DNA of 64,000 nucleotides from Caballeronia sordidicola (GCF_000729995.1 NZ_JNFG01000023.1:1-64000); one strand, 5' to 3'. Numbered from the stretch's first letter, positions 8,414 to 17,180 are shown. Notes: generated by a model from the sequence alone, not told the origin. A program made the numbers and translations.

Positions 8414-9040
8414 TTATTGTGGCGGCGGATGGCCGTGATCGTCTTCGCCACCATGATGCTCGGGTCTCGTCTCCTCGCGATTCACAGCGGGTCCAGGCGG
8501 GTGCCCGTAGTTGCCTTGCGGCGCCCCCGGCGGTCGACCTGTATAACCTTCATTGCCGCGGGCCGGCCCCGGCGGATGCCCACCATTCGGCTGCGGCGGC
8601 GGATGCCCATAACCGGGCCCCGGACGAGGCGGCGCATGATTGATCCATCGCCCCTGATCGTGATACCACGGTTGCCCGCGATAATAATTTCCCCAGTAAG
8701 CGCCCACGGAGAACGTGACGATCGGCAGGCCGATGACCGCGCCATACGTCAGGATGGGTACATTGGCGCCCTGATACGGATAGCTGAGTGCGGAAGCGTC
8801 AATCCAGCCACGCAGGTTCGGAACGGCGATATCGCACCACGAATAGCCGGCCACGCAACCGTAAACGGTCACCTGAAGTCCCTGCGGCAGCTGCGACACA
8901 ACCGGATAATCCGGCGCGGGTCCCGCAAACACGTTGACGGGTGCATTCGTGAACGCGGCCTCCTGTGCAGATGCGCCGCCCGATAGGCAAAGCGCTCCGG
9001 CCATGCCCACACAGATACTCATAGCAAAAAGTTTTTTCAT
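8414..9040 (-). CDS. Secreted SH3-domain protein with Pro/Gly-rich tail
   Basis: A 208-residue exported protein. The signal peptide (MKKLFAM, hydrophobic core, cleavage after GASA) covers about residues 1-26. A bacterial SH3 (SH3_3) domain follows at about 30-87, with VNVFAGPAPDYPVV and GWIDASAL, and a pair of cysteines in GCVAGYSWCD. After a YWGNYYRGQPWY segment the tail (140-208) is Pro/Gly/His-rich low complexity. The start is ATG 9040, not 9049, because AGGGG lies about 10 bp before it. Such SH3 proteins usually act at the cell wall or outer membrane; the ligand is unknown. It is 112 bp from the AtoE gene on the same strand. Confidence 0.85.
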   Translation of the reverse strand: MKKLFAMSICVGMAGALCLSGGASAQEAAFTNAPVNVFAGPAPDYPVVSQLPQGLQVTVYGCVAGYSWCDIAVPNLRGWIDASALSYPYQGANVPILTYGAVIGLPIVTFSVGAYWGNYYRGQPWYHDQGRWINHAPPRPGPGYGHPPPQPNGGHPPGPARGNEGYTGRPPGAPQGNYGHPPGPAVNREETRPEHHGGEDDHGHPPPQ

Positions 9041-9173
9041 GGTGATCATCCCCTGAAGCAGCAGTTGTTATCTTTGTAATGATCTAGCAAGCCGGGACGC
9101 GAAGGATCGTCAGAGAAGCGACCGAGTAGCGACCGAGAAGCGACCGAAGGTCGGTGCGTTGAAGACCTATGCC

Positions 9174-9419
9174 TTATTCGTCTATCGGGATATCGAACTG
9201 CGTCCGACAAGCAGGACACTTTACGGGTTCGAATTTGCCTTGCGCTGCAAGCGCTGTCAGCGGCTGCTCCTCGCCGGCAAGGAAGCAGACCGGACAAGGA
9301 AACGCTTCGTGTGGCCGGAGGCGATGCCATCGTTCAAGGAACCGCTCGACATCCATGCGCGTAGCGCCGGTCGCGTCAAGATGATCCATAAGGACGTGGA
9401 ACAGAGCGGGGTTTTGCAT
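9174..9419 (-). CDS. Small zinc-ribbon protein
   Basis: An 81-residue cytoplasmic protein with two CxxC knuckles, CPVC at 42-45 and CPAC at 68-71, separated by 22 residues: a classic zinc ribbon. The N-terminal half is helical (MDHLDATGATRMDVERFLERW). GGAGG lies five bases before the ATG, and the whole open frame is used. I recognise no specific family. It could be a small nucleic-acid or protein-binding adaptor. It precedes the SH3 gene on the same strand with a 133-bp gap. Confidence 0.75.
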   Translation of the reverse strand: MQNPALFHVLMDHLDATGATRMDVERFLERWHRLRPHEAFPCPVCFLAGEEQPLTALAAQGKFEPVKCPACRTQFDIPIDE

Positions 9420-9531
9420 GGCGCCTCCGTCGTGCTGTCATGACATCCTAGCACCGCCCGCGCGGCGCTTGGCCAGCCGGCTGAAAGGAAAGTCCGATTG
9501 ACTGCCCTTCCTTCATTCAGTCGGCAGCACA

Positions 9532-9773
9532 AACACGAAGACATCGAATTTCTCCGCTATTGCCCTGACCGTTGCGCTGCTCCTCTGTGCAGGTTCGGCC
9601 GGCGCTGCTGGGTGCCATGAAGGCGATGTTGTCGGCGCAGTGGCCGGATAATACGCCGGCCATCATGCTGTCGTCGGGCTCTCGGGGGCTGTGTGGTCGG
9701 TCACCACCTGGCGAAGAAGCCAGAGCAGGACCAGGCGGCCAAAGCGCAAACACAAAAGACGGCTGCTACCTAA
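9532..9773 (+). pseudogene. Broken glycine-zipper outer-membrane protein gene
   Basis: Read from 9532, the frame encodes a clear signal peptide (FSAIALTVALLLCAGSAGAA) followed by GCHEGDVVGAVAG, then a TAA at 9649-9651. Translation resumes as YAGHHAVVG and, after a one-base frame change near the G-run at 9684-9688, as GGCVVGHHLAKKPEQDQAAK to a stop at 9773. The intact pattern GAAVGGVAGHYAGHHAV..GGCVVGHH is a glycine-zipper protein common in Burkholderia. No start codon remains in frame. A nonsense codon, a frameshift and a lost start together make it a pseudogene. Confidence 0.7.
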
Positions 9774-10067
9774 TAACGTGAACGCAACGGCGTTTGCGTC
9801 CTCGCGCACCCAAAAAATTGAGCATTGTATTTATGAACAATCATTTAGGTAACCTGATAAAAATACTATTCGGCGGCTTCTGCTTGAACTAGTCGCCTTG
9901 TCAACAGGTCAGATGGTCTGTGGATGCCAAGGCGGTGCGAATGGTTTTCATCGACCCTGTATAGGCGTTCGGACTCTTCTCCGAGGGGCAACTGCTGGTC
10001 GCCTCATCAAATTTGCCGACCGGCCGGCCCGATCCATTCAACCTTCGATCACGCGCTCCAGACTACA
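9774..10067. other. Intergenic, nothing supported
   Basis: About 290 bp between the glycine-zipper remnant and the SDR gene. No gene, repeat or hairpin that I would defend. Confidence 0.5.
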
Positions 10068-10826
10068 TCACCACGGGATCGTTTGATTTTCCCATCGCGT
10101 AAACGTCCCTGTGGGGCTGTCCGGACCCAGCAGCGCGACGCGCACCACCTCACGAGCGCCCTCCTCGACAGTCTCCGTGCCCGCATAGCCATTGAGGTTC
10201 GTCCTGGTAAAGCCTGGGGAGACCGCGTTGACGTTAATCCCCTCCGGCTCCAGCTCGATCGCCATGGCGACCGTCAAAGCGTTGAGAGCCGTCTTGGACG
10301 CCGGGTACACGGGGCCGAAGATCGCACGGTAGGCGAAGGCGGGGTCCAGGTTCGTCTTTAGCGACCCCACGCCGCTCGACACGTTGACGATGCGCGCCCC
10401 CGGCGTCTCGCGCAAGAGCGGCAGCATCGCCTGATACACGGCGAGAACGCCGAATACGTTGGTGTCCCACACCGCACGCATTTCGTCGAGGGACACGTTG
10501 CTCGGGCGGGTCGTCTTTGCGTACTCTTCGACGGACTGACCGGGCTGCTTTTTCGTATTCGAAATCGCCGCGTTGTTGATAAGCACGTCGAGGCGGCCAA
10601 ACTCGTTACGGACCCGCTCCGCCGCGGCCGTGATTGAAGCCTGATCCGTCACGTCGAGCTGGAGCGCGTAGGCATCCGGCCCAACCTCGCTGGCCGCGGC
10701 CTCACCGCGCTCGAGGTTGCGCGATCCGATCAGCACAATGAAGCCGTGTTCCACGAGCTCCTTTGCGATCTGGAGACCGATTCCTTGATTGGCCCCGGTG
10801 ACCAGTGCGATGGATTTGTCTTGCAT
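10068..10826 (-). CDS. SDR family NAD(P)-dependent oxidoreductase
   Basis: A 252-residue classical short-chain dehydrogenase/reductase. The Rossmann motif TGANQGIG is at 10-17, NNAA at 84-87, the catalytic Ser near 150, and YPASK at 174-178. An insertion between the NNAA motif and the next helix (residues 88-112) matches the carbonyl-reductase-like branch. AAGGAGAT before the ATG gives a confident start. It is the second gene of a minus-strand pair (80 bp after another SDR), divergent from an AraC regulator, so it is probably one regulated unit. The substrate is unknown. Confidence 0.9.
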   Translation of the reverse strand: MQDKSIALVTGANQGIGLQIAKELVEHGFIVLIGSRNLERGEAAASEVGPDAYALQLDVTDQASITAAAERVRNEFGRLDVLINNAAISNTKKQPGQSVEEYAKTTRPSNVSLDEMRAVWDTNVFGVLAVYQAMLPLLRETPGARIVNVSSGVGSLKTNLDPAFAYRAIFGPVYPASKTALNALTVAMAIELEPEGINVNAVSPGFTRTNLNGYAGTETVEEGAREVVRVALLGPDSPTGTFTRWENQTIPW

Positions 10827-10906
10827 GGCAATCTCCTTATCGTGTTGCGCTGTAGCGCGCAGAAGTCATGTCCATTTTTTCAAAACAGCGCGGTGGCGCC
10901 GGCCGG

Positions 10907-11656
10907 TCACTGAACCTCGGCCGCCCATGCTTCGGCGTCGGCGCCGGCCGGAATGCGCATCGGCGATGACGGATCGGTTGCCGCGCGCCACACGGCTTCT
11001 GCGACATCCTGCGCGTGGGTGATCGGGGCAGACGCATCCCCCAGCCGTGCGAAGACCTCTTTGACCAGCTCGGCATAGGCTTCGTGATCGAGGCCGTGCA
11101 TGTGGGCGTGCGCGTTCTCGGCGAAGCGGGTATCGGGCGCACGGCCCGGCAGCACCAGGCGCGCGCGCACGCCGAACTGTTCGAGCTCCAGCGCTATCGA
11201 CTCGGTGAATGCGTTCACCGCCGCCTTGCTCGCGCGGTACGCGGCGAGCAGGGGCAGCGCCTTCAGCGTCACGCTCGACGTGACGTTCACGACGACACCG
11301 GCCTTGCGCTCCCGAAACTGCGGCAGCACGGCTTGCGTCAATGCGATCGTGCCGAAGGTGTTGGTTTCGAAGATCTCGCGCACCGTCGCGATAGGGGTCA
11401 ATTCGGCCGGGGAAGCCGCGCCGAAGCCCGCGTTGTTGACGAGGACTTCGATTGGGCCTGCGGCCTCGACCGCCGCGCGAATGCTCTCCGGATTCGTGAC
11501 ATCGAGCGCCAGTACGCGCAGGCGGTCTGAAGGCGGCAGCACGTCGGTACGCGGCGTGCGCATCGTGGCGACGACCTGCCAGTCGCGTGCCAGGAAGCAG
11601 CGGGCGATCTCGAGGCCGAATCCGGAAGAGCAGCCGGTGATCAATACAGTTTTCAT
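10907..11656 (-). CDS. SDR family oxidoreductase
   Basis: A 249-residue classical SDR: TGCSSGFG at 7-14, NNAG at 74-77, catalytic Ser at about 127-128, YRASK at 140-144. The TGCSSGFG and AETPGRAPDTRF-like loop resemble the 3-oxoacyl-ACP-reductase/retinol-type subgroup found beside AraC regulators. The start at 11656 has only a weak ribosome site. It is divergent from the AraC gene with a 99-bp intergenic space that must hold both promoters. Its likely partner is the second SDR downstream. Confidence 0.9.
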   Translation of the reverse strand: MKTVLITGCSSGFGLEIARCFLARDWQVVATMRTPRTDVLPPSDRLRVLALDVTNPESIRAAVEAAGPIEVLVNNAGFGAASPAELTPIATVREIFETNTFGTIALTQAVLPQFRERKAGVVVNVTSSVTLKALPLLAAYRASKAAVNAFTESIALELEQFGVRARLVLPGRAPDTRFAENAHAHMHGLDHEAYAELVKEVFARLGDASAPITHAQDVAEAVWRAATDPSSPMRIPAGADAEAWAAEVQ

Positions 11657-11755
11657 GGGGGTCCAGGGGTTGATTGATGTGTGCCCCTACGATAGATCGC
11701 CGAGACCGTACTTGCTACAATCAATCATCCGAGTTTCATTTGCAGGAGTCCGGGA

Positions 11756-12673
11756 ATGATCGATCCGCTGGCCGAAGTCGTGATGTTGCTGCAGCCGGGT
11801 GCCCGGTTCTCCAAACTTGTCCACGCCGCGAGCCCCTGGCGCATCAGCCGCTCGGATGCCGGCCAGCCGTTCTATTGCGTGATCCTCGAGGGCGGGTGTT
11901 GCATTGCGATCGACGGACACGAGCCCATCGAGCTCCTGTCGGGTGACTTCGTCCTGATTCCCGCGGCTTACGGCGTCGCAATGTCGAGCCTCGAGCCGCC
12001 GCCGTCGGGCGTTGAGACGCTGGCGCCGATCGCGTTGGGCAACGGTGAATTCAGAATCGGCGCCCCGGACAGGCCCATCGACGCGCGGATGATGGCAGGC
12101 CACTGCAGCTTCGGTTCGCCGGACGCGTCCCTGCTGGTCTCGCTGCTGCCGCAACTCGTGCATGTCCGCGGAGAACAGCGGCTCGCCACGCTCGTGGAAC
12201 TCGTGCGGGAGGAATCCCGCGAACAGCGACCCGCGCGTGAGGTCGTACTTTCGCGACTGCTGGAAGTACTTCTCATCGAGGCGCTGCGGTCCACGGCAGG
12301 GACGAACGCGCCACCGGGCCTGGTGCGCGGGCTCGCCGACTTCCGGCTGGGCGCCGCGATCCGCGGGATGCACGAACGCCCGGCGCACGCGTGGACGGTT
12401 GTCGAGCTCGCGAAAGAGGCCGCGCTCTCGCGCTCAACTTTTTTCGAGCGCTTCAGGGGCGCGCTCGGCGTTGCGCCGATGGACTATCTGCTCACCTGGC
12501 GCATGGCGCTCGCGAAAAGCCTCCTGCTACGCAGCGAAGGCCGTATCGCCGAGATTGCGCAACGCGTGGGCTACAGCTCAGCCAGCACCTTCAGCGTCGC
12601 CTTTACGCGGCACGTCGGCCGGCCGCCGTCGCAGTATGCCCGCGAGGAGCAGGCGGCCGCAGACTCCGCGTAA
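11756..12673 (+). CDS. AraC family transcriptional regulator (cupin_6 type)
   Basis: A 305-residue regulator. The N-terminal half is an AraC-type cupin sensor of the cupin_6 kind (VVMLLQPGARFSKLV, GGCCIAIDG, GDFVLIPA). The C-terminal 100 residues hold the two helix-turn-helix motifs: WTVVELAKEAALSRSTFFERF and IAEIAQRVGYSSASTFSVAF, ending VGRPPSQYARE. The ATG is set by AGGAG eight bases upstream. It is transcribed away from the two SDR genes and probably regulates them, as is usual for this arrangement (inference). The inducing ligand is unknown, perhaps the SDR substrate. Confidence 0.92.
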   Translation: MIDPLAEVVMLLQPGARFSKLVHAASPWRISRSDAGQPFYCVILEGGCCIAIDGHEPIELLSGDFVLIPAAYGVAMSSLEPPPSGVETLAPIALGNGEFRIGAPDRPIDARMMAGHCSFGSPDASLLVSLLPQLVHVRGEQRLATLVELVREESREQRPAREVVLSRLLEVLLIEALRSTAGTNAPPGLVRGLADFRLGAAIRGMHERPAHAWTVVELAKEAALSRSTFFERFRGALGVAPMDYLLTWRMALAKSLLLRSEGRIAEIAQRVGYSSASTFSVAFTRHVGRPPSQYAREEQAAADSA

Positions 12674-12913
12674 GACGGCGCAAACGGGCCGTTCTCAACT
12701 CTATTTGCGCAGAGGTATGCCGCTTTGGGTTAATGACGGCTACCGCACCTTGCGTGTTTATCGCTCGAAGTCGATCGTGAATGCGAGAACGCGTGAGCGC
12801 GAATGGCGGGTCGACACCGCGATCCTGTTAGTCCCTTTAATAGGATGATGTCACTACTTCAACTGAACAAGAAATGCTCAGATAGTGGCGGTGACAACCC
12901 AGGAGATTTCAAC

Positions 12914-13801
12914 ATGCGTATTTTTCTTACCGGTGCGACCGGCTTTATCGGTGCGGCCATCGTTCCCGAACTCATCAAGGCCGGCCATCATGTGATCGGC
13001 ATGACGCGTTCGGACGCGGGAGCCCAAGCGCTTATCAATGCAGGAGCGGACGTGCATCGCGGAACGCTGGAAGATCTGGAGAGCCTGCGCAGCGGCGCCG
13101 CAAAAGCAGATGGCGTCATCCACACGGCATTCGATCACGATTTCTCGAGATTCGTGGAGAATTGCGAAAAGGACAAGCTTGCGATCGCCGCACTCGGGTC
13201 CGCGCTCGCCGGCTCCGACCGCCCTCTGATCATCACGTCCGGGACCGGCATGGGCAGCGGTGATCATGGTCAGCCGGCGACCGAAGATGTCTTCAACATT
13301 AGTCATCCAAATCCTCGCATTGCATCCGAACTGGCCGGGAATGCGCTCCTGGAGGCAGGTGTCAATGTGTCGGTGGTTCGACTACCTCAGGTTCACAACC
13401 CGTTCAAGCAGGGTCTCATCACCCCGATCATAGCCATCACTCGTGAGAAAGGCGTCTCCGCCTTCGTGGGTGACGGCCTTAACCGCTGGCCCGCTGGCCA
13501 TCTCTCCGATGTAGCGCTTCTCTATCGGCTCGCCGTCGAAAAGCGAGAGCCGGGGGCACGGTATCACGCGGTCGGCGAAGAAGGGATCAGCAGCCGCGAA
13601 ATCGCCGAGGCGATCGGCCGGGGCCTGGACTTGCCCGTCGTTTCGATTAGCCAGGATGAAGCGGCGTCGCATTTTGGATGGATGGCAATGTTCGTCGGCC
13701 TGGATATGCCGGCCTCCAGTGTCCAGACCCAGAAGCGGTTGGACTGGCATCCAACGGGTCCAACACTCATCGCCGACCTCAATGAAGCACAGTATGCCTA
13801 A
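12914..13801 (+). CDS. Atypical/extended SDR (NAD-dependent epimerase-like)
   Basis: A 295-residue Rossmann protein of the NAD-epimerase/NmrA-like group: GATGFIG at 7-13, then a long substrate domain ending in GPTLIADLNEAQYA. The classical YxxxK is absent; instead HPNPRIASELA occupies the position where this subgroup has an R..SE motif, so its chemistry may differ from classical SDRs. AGGAGA at 12901-12906 fixes the start at 12914, although the frame is open from 12803. It stands alone after the AraC gene with a 240-bp gap and may or may not belong to that regulon. Confidence 0.85.
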   Translation: MRIFLTGATGFIGAAIVPELIKAGHHVIGMTRSDAGAQALINAGADVHRGTLEDLESLRSGAAKADGVIHTAFDHDFSRFVENCEKDKLAIAALGSALAGSDRPLIITSGTGMGSGDHGQPATEDVFNISHPNPRIASELAGNALLEAGVNVSVVRLPQVHNPFKQGLITPIIAITREKGVSAFVGDGLNRWPAGHLSDVALLYRLAVEKREPGARYHAVGEEGISSREIAEAIGRGLDLPVVSISQDEAASHFGWMAMFVGLDMPASSVQTQKRLDWHPTGPTLIADLNEAQYA

Positions 13802-14034
13802 TCACCTTCGTTGATCGGCCCGGAGCCGAGACAATTTACGCAGTGGGTCGCCGCTCACCGGGAACAGTGCGGCGCTTGATCAGGTATTAGCCCGCTCAGT
13901 CATCGCGGCTGAGCGGATGTCGGCTGCACAACTTCAAGCGACATTCAAGGGACATTCAAGCGACGGAAATAGGATAGGCGCAGGCGTCCAAAAATGGCCG
14001 GTCACGACTTCATACGATCGCACCGGCCTTTCCC

Positions 14035-14367
14035 TCATTGAAGCCATTTCCTCACGTCTTTCTCCCACGCCGGATCGCCGCAACCTTGCGGGTTCTCCGG
14101 ACCAAGTACGGTTATGTAGCCTTCGCTTTTCATACACGACTCGTACGCCCGAACTTTCGAACATTGATCCGGACCCGCCTCCTTCGAGGCTACTTTGCAT
14201 TGTGCGATCGTCCTGTCCATCGGACCGAAGTCCATGTCGCTTGCACGATTGAGCATCGGCGCATCGGCACCCGACACGGAAAACTCGACGGGGCTGGTCT
14301 GCGCGCAAGCGCCCAACAATAGACCAGCGAACGCGGTAATGCAGAGAAGATGAACACGCGGCCCCAT
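14035..14367 (-). CDS. Small cysteine-containing lipoprotein
   Basis: A 110-residue predicted lipoprotein. The signal peptide ends in the lipobox LGAC with Cys21 as the lipidated residue. The mature part has four further cysteines (QCKVASKEAGPDQCSKV, ESCMKSEGY, NPQGCGD), probably two disulfides, which fits a periplasmic location. GGGAG lies seven bases before the ATG. I recognise no named family; similar short Cys-rich lipoproteins are common in Burkholderia. It is a single gene, convergent with the SDR gene. Confidence 0.75.
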   Translation of the reverse strand: MGPRVHLLCITAFAGLLLGACAQTSPVEFSVSGADAPMLNRASDMDFGPMDRTIAQCKVASKEAGPDQCSKVRAYESCMKSEGYITVLGPENPQGCGDPAWEKDVRKWLQ

Positions 14368-14565
14368 GGATCGGCTCCCGCTCTAAAGAGGTTGACGAAT
14401 CATACCCCCAGCCGGATGCATGGCAGGACCGGATCTACGCTGCGGTCACCGGTGCAACCATCGCATTGCTAGCGCCCCTAGTCTCTGAGGCGAGCTTCGT
14501 GCCATGATGGCGCCAGGAACAGGACACAAGACGGTCACATGGCCCATAGGCCGAAGGAGGTCAAA

Positions 14566-14904
14566 GTGGCGGATGACAATGGTTTAGCGAACGGCCATCC
14601 CGAACAGGCACCTGAATCGCTGCGGACACTTGCCGAATATCTGGAGCGCTCACTCGATAAAGCGACGAGCATCGTAATGATGCGACACACGGCCGGCGTT
14701 TGTACCGTGTATTTGGGTGACCCCGCGGGCCCACGGGAAGACCTGAGGCAGATTGGAGCGATTGCAATATCGCTTGCGAACGACATGCTTGAATCGACCT
14801 CTTCGGGAGCGAATCAGATGCCAATCGGCAGCCAGGTCTATCGTTTCGTCCGCAGTTTCACGCAAGTCGGGGATACGGCGGCGGTTGTCTTCTCAACGGA
14901 TTAG
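14566..14904 (+). CDS. Hypothetical protein, GTG start
   Basis: A 112-residue soluble protein with two predicted helices (LRTLAEYLERSLDK and QIGAIAISLANDML) and beta-rich ends (IVMMRHTAGVCTVYLGD, VYRFVRSFTQVGDTAAVVFS). The frame is open from an ATG at 14539, but AAGGAGGT lies at 14554-14561, inside that extension and five bases before GTG 14566, which I take as the true start. No family is recognised. Confidence 0.6.
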   Translation: MADDNGLANGHPEQAPESLRTLAEYLERSLDKATSIVMMRHTAGVCTVYLGDPAGPREDLRQIGAIAISLANDMLESTSSGANQMPIGSQVYRFVRSFTQVGDTAAVVFSTD

Positions 14905-15103
14905 GCCGCAGTTGACTGCTACCCGCCTGGAGCTGCCATGTTGACGTGTCGCAGACGATGCGACGTCATGCGGGCACGCTGATTGCCGCTACGGCAATCA
15001 GGCGGGGCTGTACGGCCCTGAAGCCGTGGTCCATCGCGCGCCCCGGCGGTGGCGATGTCTTCCCAATCCGCGGCCCGACGGCAATCACGTTCCAGGAGGA
15101 TTG

Positions 15104-15736
15104 GTGCATCCGAGACAATATCTGGCATGGCTGATGTTAATGGCAGCTTTTGCTTCAACCGGAGCATGGGCGAGCGATATTCAATGCGCAACCACGCGTC
15201 AACCGGCTGAGCGCGTCATATGCGACCACGCCATCCTGAACAACGAGTATGACGATATCGTCGCCCAGCAGCAGACTCTGCTGAGCACGGGGAAGCTATC
15301 GCCCGCACAACTTGCCCAGTGGAGGCAATCGCGTAACGCGTGCACTGACGTCCACTGCATCGATACTGTATTTGCGCAATGGAAGGCGGTCGCCAAGTCT
15401 AGTGAAGCCATGTCTCGCGAGCCGCCGGCTCCGGTTATGGCTTCGGCTACCGATTTTGCTCCCGTCGGACCCGCTTCGGACGCGGTTCCCGTCCCAGCAA
15501 CTCAGGCCTCCCCGACATCGGAAGCATCCCTCGCGCGGCAAGGGAGTGCCGCTGGCGTAGCGCTCCCGCAGCCCGTTGCGACGCAGGCATCGTCACCTGC
15601 GGTCGTGTCCGCCGCGGCTTCGGGGACGAATGGTTCCACCAGCTCGACCGCGCTGAGCGTGGTCGCACTTCTCGCGATTGGATTTATCGTCCTCGTCGCG
15701 CTCATCGCGGTTCGAAAAAGAAGCCGTCGGCGCTGA
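15104..15736 (+). CDS. LprI-like secreted protein with C-terminal membrane anchor
   Basis: A 210-residue envelope protein. AGGAGG at 15094-15099 sets the start at GTG 15104 (TTG 15101 is a possible alternative). It then begins with a good signal peptide (HPRQYLAWLMLMAAFASTGAWA). The domain that follows, with CATTRQPAERVIC, LNNEYDDIVAQQQ, and CTDVHC, matches the LprI/DUF1311 domain known in lysozyme-inhibitor lipoproteins. An Ala/Ser/Pro-rich linker leads to a TM helix (about 183-203) and a basic RKRSRRR tail, so the domain is probably periplasmic and tethered to the inner membrane. Lysozyme inhibition is family lore, not shown here. Confidence 0.75.
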   Translation: MHPRQYLAWLMLMAAFASTGAWASDIQCATTRQPAERVICDHAILNNEYDDIVAQQQTLLSTGKLSPAQLAQWRQSRNACTDVHCIDTVFAQWKAVAKSSEAMSREPPAPVMASATDFAPVGPASDAVPVPATQASPTSEASLARQGSAAGVALPQPVATQASSPAVVSAAASGTNGSTSSTALSVVALLAIGFIVLVALIAVRKRSRRR

Positions 15737-15781
15737 CACCATGACGACTCAACCCAGTATCGCGTGCAAGGCTGAACGTTC

Positions 15782-16063
15782 ATGAAACACTCGGATTTCT
15801 TTGCCGCCATCCAGCAGCTAAGTGCAGCCGCGGATATTTTGACCAGGAAGGGTCCACAGGAATGGCAGCTCGACGCGTTCAAGTTGCTCTCGGTCTTTCG
15901 CCGATACAACCAATCCAATCCTGGTTTGCAGCCGTCAGTCACTCGCAACGACGAGCTCTTTATGCAAACTGCGCAAGCCGCACTCACGATGGCAGGACGC
16001 AATGAGTTCGCAGCTTCTCACGCGCTTCTCCAGCAAGCCATTTCTCTCTTGCCCGCGACCTGA
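15782..16063 (+). CDS. Small hypothetical helical protein
   Basis: A 93-residue soluble protein, nearly all helical in appearance (FFAAIQQLSAAADILTRK, LDAFKLLSVFRRYNQ, MQTAQAALTMAGRNEFAASH). The last helices resemble one TPR-like hairpin. It lies 45 bp after the LprI-like gene on the same strand and may share its transcript. The ribosome site is weak. No family recognised. Confidence 0.55.
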   Translation: MKHSDFFAAIQQLSAAADILTRKGPQEWQLDAFKLLSVFRRYNQSNPGLQPSVTRNDELFMQTAQAALTMAGRNEFAASHALLQQAISLLPAT

Positions 16064-16477
16064 GATTTGTTGAGGCGGATTGCGGACGTCACCGCTCAGC
16101 CTTGAGAGAGATGGAGCAATGTGTAGACTACATTGGACGCGTGCCCTGCGAAACGAGTCGGGCGCCTTCGGCTGAAATTCGGCTCCGAATCGGTCTCCGT
16201 AAAGGCGCCCCATAGATTCGTCAGACCATACCATTCCGACGTAGCTGTAGTGATCTGCAAGACTGCGCTGCGCACTACCTATTCGTCTGATAATTAAGCG
16301 TTAATACGGGTGTCGGAGTTAGAGCGCGACCTCTAAAATGCGGTTGCCTTTCAGTTTTAAACGTTGAGTTTTAAACGTTGACGTGTCGCACTGACGTAAT
16401 AGTGCATTGAGATACTCGACGGCATTATTGCAAACACCTTCGCATAGACGAAGGCGGTAACCTGAGAGCCAGCATTC
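16064..16477. other. Intergenic region with a tandem repeat
   Basis: A 414-bp gap with no ORF of note. A perfect tandem repeat lies in it (reported separately at 16353-16380); otherwise I see nothing. Confidence 0.5.
16353..16380. repeat. Tandem 14-bp repeat upstream of a small ORF
   Basis: AGTTTTAAACGTTG is repeated exactly, head to tail, at 16353-16366 and 16367-16380, about 100 bp before the ATG at 16478. Each unit contains the near-palindrome TTTAAACG. It could be a protein-binding site or a simple slippage duplication. Confidence 0.6.
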
Positions 16478-16690
16478 ATGACAGAGTCATCTACCACCTC
16501 CCATCGCGGTTTTCTGCTTACAGCAAGTTCATGTCCGGTTCATGGCGACTTACTTGCGGCGGACCTTGTTGTCCAACAGCCGGGCCATGCGCCGCGCTCC
16601 TTCCCTGCGCTCGACTACTTCTTCGACCACGAGCAAGCCGTGAATTATGCTACTCGTTGGGGTCGCATCTGGATTGATACCACGGTTTGA
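16478..16690 (+). CDS. Small hypothetical protein
   Basis: A 70-residue soluble protein. The pattern RGFLLTASSCPVHGD ... ALDYFFDHEQAVNYATRWGRIWID fits short Burkholderia proteins of unknown function that end in an A..WGR.WID motif (from memory, not checked). No membrane segment is seen. It has a single-gene layout behind the tandem repeat, followed by the receiver gene 127 bp on. Confidence 0.55.
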   Translation: MTESSTTSHRGFLLTASSCPVHGDLLAADLVVQQPGHAPRSFPALDYFFDHEQAVNYATRWGRIWIDTTV

Positions 16691-16817
16691 GTCTGCGTTT
16701 GGCGAAAGCCGGTTATCGCCGAAGCGCATTTTCACGAGCAATCAACCTGTTCAATCTACTGGCTAGCGCAAACACGGGTTTGACGTCGCTCACGCTCGAG
16801 CCGACAAGGAGGACAAC

Positions 16818-17180
16818 ATGAATGTTTTAATTGTCGACGACCACGTAGCGTGTGCGGACATGCTCGCCGACATCGCCGAGGGACTGGGACATCGCGTTTG
16901 TGTAGCGCACGACGGCGTTAGCGCGCTGCAACGTTGTTCCGAAGAAACCTTCGACCTCATCCTGATGGATATAAGCCTTCCCGACAGCGACGGCCGCGAC
17001 GTATGCTTCGAACTTCGTACTAATGGGCGCGCGCAAAAGACTCGTATTGTTGCTCTGACAGGACATGCTGATTTAAAGGGAAGCAGTTCCATGTCGGATT
17101 TCGATGGATGCATCGTCAAGCCGATTGCAATGGAAGCGCTGGAGGCGCTGTTAAAAGACAACGCGCCGTCGCCGGTGTGA
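16818..17180 (+). CDS. Stand-alone response regulator receiver
   Basis: A 120-residue receiver domain without an output domain. The acidic pair is D7-D8, the phosphoacceptor D51 (LILMDISLPDSDG), the switch Thr T81 (VALTGHA), and the lysine K101 (CIVKPI). All are intact, so phosphotransfer is expected. AAGGAGG precedes the ATG at ideal spacing. No histidine kinase is in the window. It is convergent with the large GGDEF-EAL gene 71 bp away; a link is conceivable but unproven. Confidence 0.9.
   Translation: MNVLIVDDHVACADMLADIAEGLGHRVCVAHDGVSALQRCSEETFDLILMDISLPDSDGRDVCFELRTNGRAQKTRIVALTGHADLKGSSSMSDFDGCIVKPIAMEALEALLKDNAPSPV

Noticed and set aside
12162..12848. 228-codon frame overlapping the AraC gene
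   Set aside because: Arg/Ser/Ala-rich out-of-frame reading of the AraC gene; only its last 40 codons are outside it and show no domain.
14495..14509. Sigma-54-like TGGCAC-N5-TCGC on the minus strand before the small lipoprotein gene
   Set aside because: One mismatch in the -12 element and about 130 bp from the start codon; chance matches of this quality are expected.
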